From the NCBI GenBank assembly GCA_001592805.2, contig CP051142.1:2542001-2606000 (forward strand): a stretch of 64,000 nt of DNA, in the 5' to 3' direction. Origin of the DNA: Peltaster fructicola. Lineage: Eukaryota > Ascomycota > Dothideomycetes. Below, in pieces: positions 42,686-53,604 of the stretch (the first letter of the stretch is position 1; every line of letters begins with the position of its first letter). The notes beneath the pieces were generated by a model that had not been told where the DNA came from, did not search any database, and saw only the letters and a list, made by a program, of their open reading frames with translations. The translations under genes and the position numbers were made by a program.

Positions 42686-43409
42686 TACAAGGCTTATGGT
42701 GTGAGGTTGTGTAAGCTTCGATCAGTGGTTGTGCGTTGCATGTGAAAGGCAGAAGTGAGTGAGGCGGTCGGATAGAGCAAGGAGTGCACGGTTGCGTTCA
42801 CGTCTTGAAACAGGACACACACGCCTTGCTGTCTACAATGGAGGCATGTACGCGTCAAAGAGATGAATCGCAGGTCAAGGCCTACGATATTACCTGCATT
42901 CTCTCGCCCAACTGGCTGAATCACGATAATACAAACCTGCTGCTACAGGGCTGAGTGCATGCTCGCGATTTGGGATCCCTTGGGAGTATCTCTGCTGCAT
43001 CATGCTGCCGTCGTCGATCTGCTCATCGAGGACAATAGCTGATGTTGTATCGCTGTGCAAGCTGCAGTGCATCCACGAAATCCTCCACAGCGACCCTCTT
43101 CTCAAGTCTGTCTGCTGTTGTCGCCGTCTTGGCTCGTTGTCGATCACGTTGTAAGCAAGATGAAGGGAAATGGCGAGCACCTGCCGCAAAATGAAGTCGG
43201 CATGGGCGGTGGGACCCCGTAGGCATGGCAACAAGCGGCCGCCGTGCAAGGCTTGCAACACGGCCAATGCATAACATTTGACCTGCATACACGCCCACGA
43301 CTTCTAAACACGACGACAAGATAGTACCTAGTGATCGTTCTCTTTCCAAAAGTCTTTCAAACTCAGTCCTCGGCAGCCTCTGTCAATTCTCAGAAACACA
43401 CTCGGCAAA
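42686..43409. other. divergent intergenic region, DUF6697 / cdc4-like
   Basis: About 0.7 kb that must hold both promoters. Minus-strand frames up to 132 codons lack motifs and are treated as chance. Confidence 0.4.
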
Positions 43410-44043
43410 ATGGTACGTAAACAAGACCCTGCATCCATCCTTCGTGCTGTGGTACGAATCAGGAGAGTCAGCATGCGCACTTTTGGTCGCTCAACATAAG
43501 AACCTCGAGTACTAACAATGGGGGACCAGGCACAGAGCACAAACTTCAAGGAGGCATTCTCGCTCTTTGACAAGCGTGGAAACGGACGGGTCCAACTGCG
43601 CGAGCTCGGCGATCTGCTACGCGCCTGTGGTCAGAACCCAACACTTGCAGAGATCAAGGAGCTGGAGTCGCAGATGGGCGGAGATTGTGAGTGACACAAG
43701 AGGGAAACGGAGATTGCGTGCTAACATTCGTAGTCGATTTCGAGTCCTTCCAGAGAGTCCTCAGTCGACCAGGTGGCTTCCGTGATCCAGGCGAGCCTGA
43801 AGAGTACTGCCGTGGTTTTCAGGTCTTCGACAAAGATTTGACCGGCTTCATTGGTGTTGGACAGTTCCGATACATCCTGACGAACCTGGGCGAGAAGATG
43901 AGCGACGAGGAGGTGGATGAACTATTGAAGACGGTGGACACGAGCAGTGGAGAGCTCAACTACATGGGTAAGTTGGAGAGCCTTACTACATGCTCAGCTC
44001 TGACGATTCTCTAGATATGGTCAAGACGATCTTGGCAAACTGA
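43410..44043 (+). CDS. cdc4: myosin essential light chain, Cdc4/Mlc1 type
   Basis: EF-hand light chain of type II and V myosins in the cytokinetic ring. Four exons: 43410-43412, 43530-43686, 43734-43967 and 44015-44043; introns 117, 47 and 47 nt. Total 140 residues, one fewer than fission-yeast Cdc4. The first exon contains only the ATG, with a perfect ACTAAC branch point in the first intron. EF-hand loops are degenerate (DKRGNGRVQLRE; DKDLTGFIGVGQ lacks the final Glu), so calcium binding is doubtful, as in the family. The C terminus VKTILAN is diagnostic. Confidence 0.93.
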
Positions 44044-44254
44044 TATCTTTCTGCATGGTTGGCGTTATTCAAGGCGTCTGGGGATACGACAGTACGAATG
44101 GAGTGGGCAATGGGTTCAGCAGGCATGCTTGTCTGATGTGCTGTATTCATGCATACATGTATATCGAAGAGATCATGACATCTTGCAGTCCTTATGAAGT
44201 AGTCGTCTCTTCAGGCTCATTAGATGAGTTGTGTTCTGTATATAACACAGACGA

Positions 44255-44836
44255 TCATAACTTCAGACCTCCTGCGTCTTTCTCAAGCTCTTCCATCAAC
44301 CACTTTGCTTCTGCTTCCATCTCTGCCTTGTCGCGTGGCTTCCTGTCTTCGTCTTTCTGCCACTCACCGGTACTTCGTGCTTCCTGCTGATGTCTGCCAA
44401 TGTTGCCTTCCTCTCCCTCGAGCCATTCATGAACCTTGTCATCGCCTCCAGCATCCTTCTCTCGACGTGGTATCACATGGCAGTGCACATGTGGTACGCT
44501 CTGTCCGGCTGCCTTGCCGTCTTGTACTGCGATATTGAATGCATCTGCTTTGTATAACCGTGTGAGAGTCTTTTGAATGCGGTTGACAGTTGCGAAGAGA
44601 TCGCTTAATTCATCGCTCGAAAGATCTGATAGTCTTGGCTTGACTTGCAATGGACAGACAAGGATATGCCCGGGTAGAAGTGGTTTGAGATTGACTACAG
44701 CAAAGGAATGAGCTGTCTTGTGGAAGACCTACCAACACTCAGTGACCGTCTTGGTAACGTCCGGCGTGAGATTGAATACCTGGGTGGTCACATCGAACTT
44801 GGCGAAGTGTATCGCTGAGTTGGAGAGTTTGGACAT
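44255..44836 (-). CDS. HNT2: HIT family diadenosine polyphosphate hydrolase (Aph1/Hnt2, FHIT type)
   Basis: Cleaves Ap3A and Ap4A. Exon 1 is 44836-44780 (19 residues) and exon 2 is 44728-44255; the 51-nt intron rebuilds TTQVFHKTAHSFAVVNLKPLLPGH, matching the FHIT opening. Total 176 residues. The histidine triad is QSVPHVHCHVIPR. The long acidic insert after the triad (DAGGDDKVHEWLEGEEG) is usual for fungal Aph1. Divergent from the SDR gene; convergent with the cdc4-like gene. Confidence 0.9.
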
Positions 44837-45129
44837 CTTGGTGATACTATGTAGCTCCAAGCATTGGCTGGAAAGCTGGGATGAGGATGTCTCCTCGACG
44901 CCTCTGCTGCAGATGGCTATACAGCATCAACAACTCAGCACATGAGACTTTCTTCCGGAGGCATCCTGCACTTAGATCGAGATTGTTGTGCAGCACCCCG
45001 ATGGCCCATAATTCCTCAGGATGACGTCTGTCTCGACGGCGGGACCGGTACTCGATTACAGCATACATAAAGCATGCACTGCTGAGTCTGATTTCTTGGT
45101 CACTTCTACTAATCGTCCAATTATAAACC

Positions 45130-45969
45130 ATGCCGTTCAACCTGCTTGACTTCAACACAGCTATTGTCACCGGAGGTGGCGGAGGTCAGTACCCGTGAGC
45201 GAGCCTGAAGCTGTCACTCACCATCGTCCTAGGCATAGGCAAAGCGTTCTCGAAATGGCTTGTCTCAGAAGGTAAGAAGGTGATCATCGTTGGTCGAACC
45301 GAGAAGACGCTCAAGGAAGCGAGCAAGGAGCTTAACGATGCACCTTGGTATGTGCTCGACACCGGCAAGACCGCAGATATCCCAGAGTTCGTCAAGAAGG
45401 TCACCTCGGAACACCCTGAGGTCGATTGCCTGATCAACAATGCTGGTGTGCAACGACCACTGCTTGTCAACAAGACGAAGCCAGAAGAGTTTCTCGAAAA
45501 AGCAGATCAGGAGATCTCAATCAACATCAATGGGCCACTACATCTGACATTGCTACTTCTACCACACTTCAAGCAGAAGCCTGGTGCAGTGATTGTCAAT
45601 GTCTCGTCGATTCTTGGCTATCTGCCGTCTAGCATCATCAATCCTGTCTACAACGGCACGAAAGCATGGATTCACTTCTGGTCTCTCAATCTTCGTACGC
45701 AGTTGGAACAAGATGGACATGAGAACATCAGAGTGATCGAGATCGCACCACCTACCGTAAGCACAGATCTTCATCGAGAGCGAGAGGATCCATCAGACAA
45801 CAGCAAGGACAAGAACCCGTCAGCCATGTCAGTGGACGAATTCATCCAAGATGTCTCCAAGTCGTGGAAGGCTGGTAAGACAAGCATTGGGGCTGGACCT
45901 GGTCAGGCAATCGTAGACCGATGGTTCAATGAGTTTGGATCGGACTATACTAAAGCAGAGGGCAAGTGA
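45130..45969 (+). CDS. short-chain dehydrogenase/reductase (DltE-like)
   Basis: Classical SDR of unknown substrate. Exons 45130-45184 and 45233-45969 with a 48-nt intron encode 263 residues. The cofactor loop TGGGGGIGKAF spans the intron. LINNAGVQ, the catalytic serine in VNVSSILGY, and the YNGTK (YxxxK) site are intact. VGRTEKTL after strand 2 suggests NADP preference. The C-terminal 60 residues resemble fungal proteins annotated as DltE-type oxidoreductases. Confidence 0.9.
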
Positions 45970-46104
45970 TGGAATAGAGACATGCACTTTGGATACCTGC
46001 ACTTTGTAACACGGAGGACATAGTACATTTCGTTACAAGGTATACGCATCATGGCTGAAGCCGACCTGCGCCACGCTAAAAGTAAAAGTATGCTATACAA
46101 AGCA

Positions 46105-48582
46105 TCACACAGCAGATGCTGTTCCAGAATCCTCCATGATAGTATCGTCCGAAGGAGCTGTAGATACAGCAGGCTGTACAGTGATCGGTCCACTGACCGT
46201 TGAGCTGGGAGAGCTATCGCGATCAGGTTTGCCTTCGTGCTCCTTGGCCTTGTTCCGCTTGGTATAGTCGCTGAGGCTCATTTTCTTCTTCGCTGGCGTT
46301 GTCGGTCCTAGAGATGCTTGTACAGATGGTGACAATAGTGCGAAGGAACCAGAACCTGCTGGGGATTCCACAACCGAGGCCGTGAGAGGAGTGCTTGAAG
46401 TCCAAGGCTGTGTTGCGAATGGGTTGACAGCAGGAGGGGGCATTGTGAGCTTCATGTTGTCCGGTCCGTGCGAGTCCTCAGGCTCTTTGATTGAGGGAGG
46501 TGTGTTCGCTGGAGACTGCTCGTCTGAAGCAATTGGAATGGTCTCGGAGAACTGTCCATTCGCCATACTCGTGTCCCCATCGTCATCCGTCATTCTTGAA
46601 ATCCTCCGATGTGGCCTTTGCGAGCTCTTCCATGCGGCGTTGGTCTGTGCGCATCGATCAAGGAGTCTCTGATGTAACGGTGCCATTCGTCTCCTCGATA
46701 GCGTCGGTACTTGTTTCGCGTACGCGACTGTCTCGTGAGCGTCCATCTCGCATTGTACGCCAGCGTCAACGTAGATCGATTGTGTTCTCTTCATTGCAGG
46801 TTTCGTGGCAGGTTTCGCTTGGCGCGTAGGCTTGCTCACTCTTCCATTAGCAGTGTCCATCCGCCGAAGGAGACCAGGCGACTGCTTGGAGGAAGCTGAT
46901 TTCGGTATATCCAAAGTATTTCCACCACTAGTGCGCTTCTTCTTTGTCTGTTTGCCAATGGCTTGCTCTTCCTGTCTGCGAAACATCTCCTCCTCTTTGG
47001 CAAGCTTCTTTCGTTCACGCTCGGATACTTCAGGTATGTGGCCGCTGGTGGAATAGTGTGTGTTAGGGGTGATGTCTCGACTGTCGGATCCTTTGCCCGA
47101 ACCCGTTGCTGATCTTGAGTCTCGTTCGTCGTCCTCGAACCTGCGGACTTCGCTACCCGATCGACTGTTGACGGCGTGTGTGTTCAGTGGTGAGATGTGT
47201 ATGTCCTTCTTGCGGCGTGCTTTAGCTCTCGGCGCCCTTTCAATGTCTTCGGAGAATCGTTTATCGAAGCGCGCCATCAAGCAGTCCTGTCGCTTACAGG
47301 CACAAGGACCACAATTCGACAGGACGAGCGATATCCATTGCTGAAGTGAGTCGATGTCTTCCTTCACAATCTTCGGTCCTCTGATCATGTCAGCCACAGT
47401 GCGAGCACAATCCCATGCTATAGCGACCTCCTCGCCGGCTTCTATATCGCGGGTTGCAATGAAGCAAAAGTGATAGTCGGCAGCTCCAGTGATGATCACC
47501 TTGAGCTCGGCATTAGGGTCGCAGCTCCTTCGAACGTAGCGTAGTAACGTGCCTTCGTTCCGTGCGTCGATGCATATCGGTAGATATGGATGGAAGAAGA
47601 CGAATGGCTCAGGGTGCTTCAATACAGACCAGCGATTCGCCGGCTCTGCTTTGTAGTCTTCCTTGAAGCCAACGTGACCTCGCAGCTCTCCAATACACGA
47701 TTGATTCGAGATTGGGTCTTTCAAGGTCGCGACTTTCCACATCGGCGTTTGACCATTCGCAGTCTTGACACGGTCGTCGTAGGTCTCTTGCAGCGTTATG
47801 AGATCGATGGGAGGGTCGATGACGTTAATATCGCCGTCGTATCGCTGGAAGATGTCCTGTAGCCCCAAGCCGCCGCTGATCTTCCATATCTCTTCAGGAT
47901 GGTTGAGCCAGCTGCTGAATTTGGCACCAATCTCGAGGTTGTCAAGGCAGTTGGCACTGGTGGTAGTATAAGAGTCGTTCTGGTAGGCGGAGATGAATTC
48001 GTGGGAGTAAGTTTGTGGGCTGGTTTCTGGTGAGGCGGAGATGCTTCGAGGATGTATTGCTGAAGCGCTTCGTTTGCGTGCTTGGTGAGTAGAATTGGAA
48101 GGTCGATGGGTCGTTTTGGGTCGTTTCGCGGGTGGTCCTTGTTCTCGAGGACTGGCGCTTGTTCTGTCGTGTCTCTTGTCTAAAGGCCATCCGTTGACCG
48201 CGGGTTTTTTCTTAGTTTTGGATGCCGGCCGTTTCGTCACGCCGTTCTGTGGGAGGTCTTTTCGAGATCGCGCATTCGCCTGTCGTGCACGAGCTGCTTG
48301 AGAGTCGAATTCTCTTGGTTTACATTCGACACAGAAGTGCTGCAAGTCGTCTGGCACGTTTCCTTCCGCCCATTGCGGGTAATAACACCTTATATGCTGC
48401 CATTTGTTACAGATATCGCATGCGACAGTATTACCGTCGTCTTCATTCAAGCCGCAGAAGCAGCTGATCTGTCCGTCGTCTTCTACTGTGGCAGGGTAGT
48501 GGAAATCGGTGATTGTGCGAGAGAGAAGAGGATTCAGGTCGGAACCATTTAACGTGGTCGAAGATGCCAGTGTGTCTGTCAT
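46105..48582 (-). CDS. SET3: PHD-SET protein, Set3/Set4 (MLL5) type
   Basis: Core of the Set3 histone-deacetylase complex in yeasts. A single exon encodes 825 residues. A PHD finger lies at about 38-90 (CFCGLNEDDGNTVACDICNKW, then HFCVEC), a fold that reads H3K4 methylation. The SET domain is at about 300-420: PICIDARNEGTLLRYVRRSCDPNAELKV, then FCFIATRDIEAGEEVAIAWD and a post-SET-like CGPCACKRQDC. As in yeast Set3, substitutions in the SET core make catalysis doubtful. The C-terminal half is Ser/Pro-rich and disordered. The neighbouring EED gene 40 kb away is the other chromatin factor in the window. Confidence 0.9.
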   Translation of the reverse strand: MTDTLASSTTLNGSDLNPLLSRTITDFHYPATVEDDGQISCFCGLNEDDGNTVACDICNKWQHIRCYYPQWAEGNVPDDLQHFCVECKPREFDSQAARARQANARSRKDLPQNGVTKRPASKTKKKPAVNGWPLDKRHDRTSASPREQGPPAKRPKTTHRPSNSTHQARKRSASAIHPRSISASPETSPQTYSHEFISAYQNDSYTTTSANCLDNLEIGAKFSSWLNHPEEIWKISGGLGLQDIFQRYDGDINVIDPPIDLITLQETYDDRVKTANGQTPMWKVATLKDPISNQSCIGELRGHVGFKEDYKAEPANRWSVLKHPEPFVFFHPYLPICIDARNEGTLLRYVRRSCDPNAELKVIITGAADYHFCFIATRDIEAGEEVAIAWDCARTVADMIRGPKIVKEDIDSLQQWISLVLSNCGPCACKRQDCLMARFDKRFSEDIERAPRAKARRKKDIHISPLNTHAVNSRSGSEVRRFEDDERDSRSATGSGKGSDSRDITPNTHYSTSGHIPEVSERERKKLAKEEEMFRRQEEQAIGKQTKKKRTSGGNTLDIPKSASSKQSPGLLRRMDTANGRVSKPTRQAKPATKPAMKRTQSIYVDAGVQCEMDAHETVAYAKQVPTLSRRRMAPLHQRLLDRCAQTNAAWKSSQRPHRRISRMTDDDGDTSMANGQFSETIPIASDEQSPANTPPSIKEPEDSHGPDNMKLTMPPPAVNPFATQPWTSSTPLTASVVESPAGSGSFALLSPSVQASLGPTTPAKKKMSLSDYTKRNKAKEHEGKPDRDSSPSSTVSGPITVQPAVSTAPSDDTIMEDSGTASAV

Positions 48583-50657
48583 ACTATCGTGTGATAAGGT
48601 GGAAGAATTAGGTAGGACTGATCGTGCATTGCATGTCGATCTGAGTTGATGGTCGTCGCAAAGTCGCGCTTGGGCTGAGGTCGTCTGAAGGCAAGACTAC
48701 GGACAAACCTCGAGCCAAGGTGGAGTCGCGTGGTGATCTCGGTGGCAGAAGTGGCTGTAGACGTCTATCTGCCCGTCGTGTCATGCGTAGCGACGTGCGC
48801 AGGTTGGTGGACTGGCCGTAGTGGTCGACTAAGTGTGGTTGTTGTTGAGGAGGGAGTCGATAAGAGGCCAAAGATCGTCTACTTGCGACTTCAACGGCTT
48901 GGACGTGTCTAGAATGATGAAGGTCAGAAGAAGAAGCCTTACGCAAACACTGCGATCGAGTATTGTCTGAGAAATGAAAATGAGTAGCAAGAGATCTGCT
49001 TGACTGTAGAAGCGGAGGGAGAGTGAAGGACACGAGAGCCCTTAATCCGTTTAGGGAATAGCTCAAATATGGTCTGTGCAAAATGTCTGTTGCAAGTAGA
49101 TGTCCTCCTGCTTTTTTCTCAGCATCTACCACATAGTGCACGCCTCAACTCGATCCACCATCGACAGACACTCCTTCCACCTTGCCGACTGCAGTGTTGC
49201 GCTGATATAACGATGTTGGTGATGGATTGATAAGGAGGGGCAAGCAGAAGCTTCGACTTGAAGCGCTTGTCCAACCTTGGCGATGTATCATTTCGATGCA
49301 TCATTTCGAAGCAAGATCATCCAGCCTTGACGACCGGGCGTGCACTTCGTCGTCCTGTGAAGCTGGTTGGCAATGCCCAAGCGCCGTTCATCCAGCATCA
49401 ACAAATAGTCGAATTATCGAGCCCGATGAAGAGATTGGAAAACGTCCGGTCGAACGTCGTAGACAGGTCTTGAGACAGTGGGTTAAGACGAGGATGATGG
49501 CGAGAACTTCAGGAGAATGTTCATACCGTACGATGATATGTGGTCGGAGTGACCTCATACGAGAGTGCGGTCATGTCGAAGTTCACTTCAGAGCTTGATG
49601 CAGAAGCTGATCGTAAGGCATCACGCTATTTGCAATTTAGAGGTCGAATCTGCCTCGTGGACTGCGCTCGAGTTTAGTGGAATGTTCCGTGATTACGGAC
49701 AACACGCTGACAGCTTGTCTGCTGTTTACAGACGGCTGGACACTTCAAGGGCTGATCTCGCACCTGGTGAGTCTCCAGCATATCAACGATATTGGAAAGC
49801 CACTGGGATCTGAGGCATATCTGGAGAATCCGTGAACGTGCTACTAACCTGTCAAGACTGCTGGTAAAGCACTTGGCTGAAAGCTCTGGTCGCTGCAGAA
49901 GCGCCTCACAACGTCTGAGCACTGCTGTTCCGGAGCACAGTAAGTAATACTCATTGTTATGCTAAGGGACACCAAATTCAGGTACAGAATCGTGTCAGCA
50001 GTATTCTCTTTGCTTTCTTCAATTTTTGGACCTACTGCTCCTGTCTCTTCCTCTGGTGTGGGTGATGCCAGAGCCTTATCGGCATGATATGGCTGGCAAA
50101 CATCCTTCGATCTTCTTGTGTTGGCTGCTTGCAATTGACAACGCTAACAGACATGGGTGTTATACGGTCGTGTCATCAGTACAGCATATGGCACGTCTGT
50201 AAAGGAGGAAGATTGGGTCTGGCAATCTGAGTATCCCGGATCCACGCCTGAATGCTTGGGATGCCGCAAATGGTGCACCTAGGAAGCACAGCTGTCATAA
50301 GCTGTATCGTCGTTATGCCAGCTATTACGCTTTAAGGGTAGGTCTTGCACGACCCCTGTGGTATGATCATCTCTCAGCTTGAGAGCTTGCATGTCGAGTC
50401 ACGGGCTGGCGCTGATGCGAGCAGAGCTAACAACCATACCATACAGGCAAGCCACACGATCACTCTGCTATGTGCTGACATATATCTGCAGAACGACCCT
50501 CATTGTCAGCCTGATTAATCCCGCTGATGACAAATGGACCCTGGAGCAGTCGAGTACATATAGCGGGTGGCTATGAGCACTACCTAAGAGCATATCAAGG
50601 ACGACCACCAGCGATAGAGCACCGTCTAAAGCATTTCCAACACGATCAATAACTACA
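48583..50657. other. long divergent intergenic region, SET3 / SDR-like
   Basis: 2.1 kb without a supportable gene. A 177-codon minus-strand frame (48608-49141) runs upstream of SET3 but is Arg/Ser/Leu-rich without motifs; it may be SET3 leader sequence. Small direct repeats (GATGCATCATTTC-like words) sit near 49280-49310. Confidence 0.45.
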
Positions 50658-51435
50658 ATGGCCAGACCAATAGCTTTCATTATCGGCGCTGGCAAGAATA
50701 TTGGCGCAAGCACAGCAAAAGTCTTGCAATCTCAAGGTTATCGAGTTGCTCAGGCTGCTCGTTCCGTTGACACTACTGTGAGAGATGATACCAATATCTT
50801 TCTGAAGGTCGACCTTGCTTCGCCCAAAGCTATCACCGATGCATTCACTGAGCTTCGACAAGTCTGGGGAGAGCCGGGAGTCGTCATATACAATGGTTCG
50901 TGCTAGCCATAGTGGTTCTCAGACTGACAATTGCAGGCGCTACTGTCCATCCTGCCAAGCCGGAAGTCTTTTCACTGTCGACAGACGATCTGATCAACGA
51001 CCTCACTGTCAATGTCACTAGTGTGTATGCTGCTGCCAAAGAGAGTGTGCAAGGCTTCAAGACGCTTCCTGCTTCAGCTTCAAAGACCTTCATTGCCACT
51101 GGAAACTGTCTCAATGAAGGAGTTCTCCTCGAAGGACGATTGGTGAGCCTTGGTATGGGCAAGAGTGCCGCTGCACATATGATTGCTTCTGCAAGTGTTG
51201 GTTATGCACAGCAAGGCTTCAAGTAGGTTTCTGATAATGCTTGTGAAGCACTGCTAAAGTTATCAGATTCTACTATGTCGATGAGCGGACTGCCGAAGGC
51301 AAGCCTATGCTTAATGGTGTCAATGGTCCTGGTCATGCGGAGTTCTTTGCATCTCTCGCTGACGGGCTTGATGTGCCATGGCATGCAACGTTCGTCTCAG
51401 GGCAAGGCTACAAGAAGTTCGACCGACCAGAGTGA
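50658..51435 (+). CDS. atypical short-chain dehydrogenase lacking the catalytic Tyr
   Basis: Exons 50658-50895, 50937-51222 and 51267-51435 (introns 41 and 44 nt), 230 residues. The N terminus has a Rossmann loop, FIIGAGKNIGAS. The active-site region reads GRLVSLGMGKSAAAHM: the lysine of YxxxK is present but the tyrosine position is Leu, and the serine site reads FIATGN. Such SDR relatives are common in fungi and may not be oxidoreductases of the normal kind. Its last 28 bases overlap a weak minus-strand gene candidate. Confidence 0.87.
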
Positions 51436-51938
51436 GAGCCTGGTAGGGCAGTGAGGGCAAAGAGTGGAACGAGGTCGGCAAGGAGTGAGGGAAGAGCTGA
51501 GCGAGGATTGACGAGTCGGAACTTCTCGGCGTTGTGCTTGCTGTCGATGCTGCTGTCACTCCTAGCTCTTGCCCTCACAAGTGTTCCAAGCTCGTTAGCA
51601 ATGGTTTCACGTTGGATATGTCTCTTCAGCGTGTCTCGGAGGAGCGTGACACGCGAGCATAGACAGGTCCAGACAACACCTGAGGACAAGTACATCGCAT
51701 ACATCCCGGGCCAACCAGCGCCTGAGCTTACCGCAAACGACAACATCATCCAGATGTGTTGAAGCTTCTCCTCATCTCTGCGTTTTGTTGCACTGATCTG
51801 GCGACTCCACGTGGAAATAGAGTCTGCCCTTGGACTATTCAGGCCATGATCTAGCGAAATTATACTTTCGCATGGCGCGCGCATTCTGCTCGAACACATT
51901 ACCACATCTTGGTCTTCTGCTTCATTACTCATGACCAT
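51408..51938 (-). CDS. hypothetical protein, weak candidate
   Basis: A 176-codon frame from an ATG. It contains a hydrophobic stretch (about 65-95, MMLSFAVSSGAGWPGMYAMYL) that could be one or two membrane helices, followed by a basic Arg-rich part. It overlaps the 3' end of the SDR-like gene by 28 bp. The opposite strand is also open for 103 codons. I do not recognise a family, and a GTAAGC inside suggests an alternative intron. It may be chance. Confidence 0.3.
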   Translation of the reverse strand: MVMSNEAEDQDVVMCSSRMRAPCESIISLDHGLNSPRADSISTWSRQISATKRRDEEKLQHIWMMLSFAVSSGAGWPGMYAMYLSSGVVWTCLCSRVTLLRDTLKRHIQRETIANELGTLVRARARSDSSIDSKHNAEKFRLVNPRSALPSLLADLVPLFALTALPGSHSGRSNFL

Positions 51939-52136
51939 ACGACACCGACTCTCGCGCTTGTCTATGGCGCAACATGAGACGCACCGTCACTGGTTATGGC
52001 CTGAATCTTGAGTTGCATCCATTGGAATCAAGCTTCCTGACGCCACACTCTGTAATCATGGACTTCACCTGGGAAGAAGCCACAAATATTGTTGGTATAT
52101 GAGGTCGACTGTCCGCCAACTCGATCGAAGACGAGA

Positions 52137-53303
52137 ATGGCACTCAAGGGTATCTTTGCGCTGGGTGCGCTCATAGCGGCGTGTGCTGCTTCAGATGTCT
52201 GGACAGTCGATTGTGCACCGTTGACTGTCCAGCGTTCGGACCCTATACTCAGTCCTGGAATACCGTCTGGTCATGTTCATGCAGTGGTTGGATCGACAGC
52301 CTTCTATCGTAACATGACAGACCCGACGACTGGAAACCAGACGACATGTGATAAGTGGACTGATCGTTCGAGCTATTGGGCACCGCACCTCTATCGTATC
52401 ACCTCTGATGGGAAGTTCTCGCAAGTTGGCTTCACAGGCATGGTTGCCTATTACCAGAACTACACCTGCGACTACAATGCCACTGCGCCTGGTTACTGTC
52501 AGGGTGTCCGCAATCCGATCGCATTTCCTGCTGGCCTAAGGATGATTGCCGGTGACTCCACTCGTCGCACGTTGAATCTCAGCGATCCGTGGCAACAAGC
52601 CATTCTCTTTGAGGTTGGCAATCGAGGTGAAATCTATGGTGAGTTGTATAAAGTGGCCGTGATGTGTGCTGATCATCTCAGGTCTGCCTTCGGTCTTGGA
52701 TTCCGACCGTCTTTCTGGACATGTTCGCTGGCCGTCCTGCTGGGTGAGTAGGATGTATCTGTACAGCCTGTGCTGACATCACAGGATGGTGTTAACCTTG
52801 ATTCTCACAATCACAAAGACCATGTGGCCTATCCGGATGCAAGCCTTGGTGGTACCACTCAGGGAGGCATGTGTCCATCGACACACCCTGTGGCTATGAT
52901 CAACGTTGCTGGACTCTTCGGTTGGAACATCGCAGGCATCACCAATTCCTCAGAGCTTGTCTTTGCACAAGGCGACACTACTGGTTTTGGATTCCATGGC
53001 GACTTCTTCATGGGTTGGCTCAACCGGGATGCCTTGCAACAGAGTTTTGCCAACTGCTTCACAAATGACGATTGTCCTTGGAGGACGTTTGGAAGTCCAG
53101 ATGGTACTGAAGCTGAACCAGTCAATCGACCACCAGATGTCGACGCACCATGGGAGGATGTCGGAGCTTTCGCGCCTATGGATGCTTTGCCAGGGAACAA
53201 CCCAGTCTATCAGCCAGTGGCCCAGGTCACTTCAGATGCTCCGTCAGCAATGGCAGTGACCTCCGTTGTTCCAGCTCAGTCGGTTGTTCCTCTGAAAGCA
53301 TAG
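52137..53303 (+). CDS. DUF1996 secreted protein
   Basis: Exons 52137-52638, 52682-52743 and 52785-53303; introns 43 and 41 nt; 360 residues. A signal peptide covers about residues 1-19 (MALKGIFALGALIAACAAS). The family pattern is clear: DPILSPGIPSGHVHAVVG, SSYWAPHLY, and, across the introns, RWPSCWDGVNLDSHNHKDHVAYPD. DUF1996 proteins are common fungal extracellular proteins, sometimes fused to WSC domains; their role is unknown. No GPI signal or WSC domain is seen, and the tail is Ala/Val/Pro-rich. Confidence 0.9.
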
Positions 53304-53604
53304 GTGTGTCGATGGTAGTTGTGGAAAGGTTAGATGTGCATAGATATGGTCACGAAGTGAGCTTCTGGCTGTCAGCGAGTACGGCTTCAGGGATGGCGCA
53401 CCCTCCTAGAGATGGCCTGCATATCGCTGATGCACAACATTCGGATCGTGTCAGGCTTGTACTATATAACAAGTTGGATTGTGTATTATAAGGTATTCAC
53501 TATGATCGGCGGAGCTTGTAGGTCTATGCTCCGAGGCTACAATCTAGGAGTCTTCTAAACCTTTTCTCAATCAATTCGAGCTCACCTTACTTTCATCTGA
53601 CACG
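53304..53604. other. intergenic region
   Basis: Spacer of 301 bp between two genes on the + strand; AT-richer near 53460-53500. Nothing specific. Confidence 0.4.

Noticed and set aside
48608-49141. 177-codon minus-strand open frame upstream of SET3
   Set aside because: Low-complexity Arg/Ser/Leu/His-rich, no motif; more likely leader or intergenic sequence.
51451-51762. 103-codon + strand frame after the SDR-like gene
   Set aside because: Antisense to the weak minus-strand candidate; Leu/Ser/Arg-rich with no motif; neither strand is convincing.
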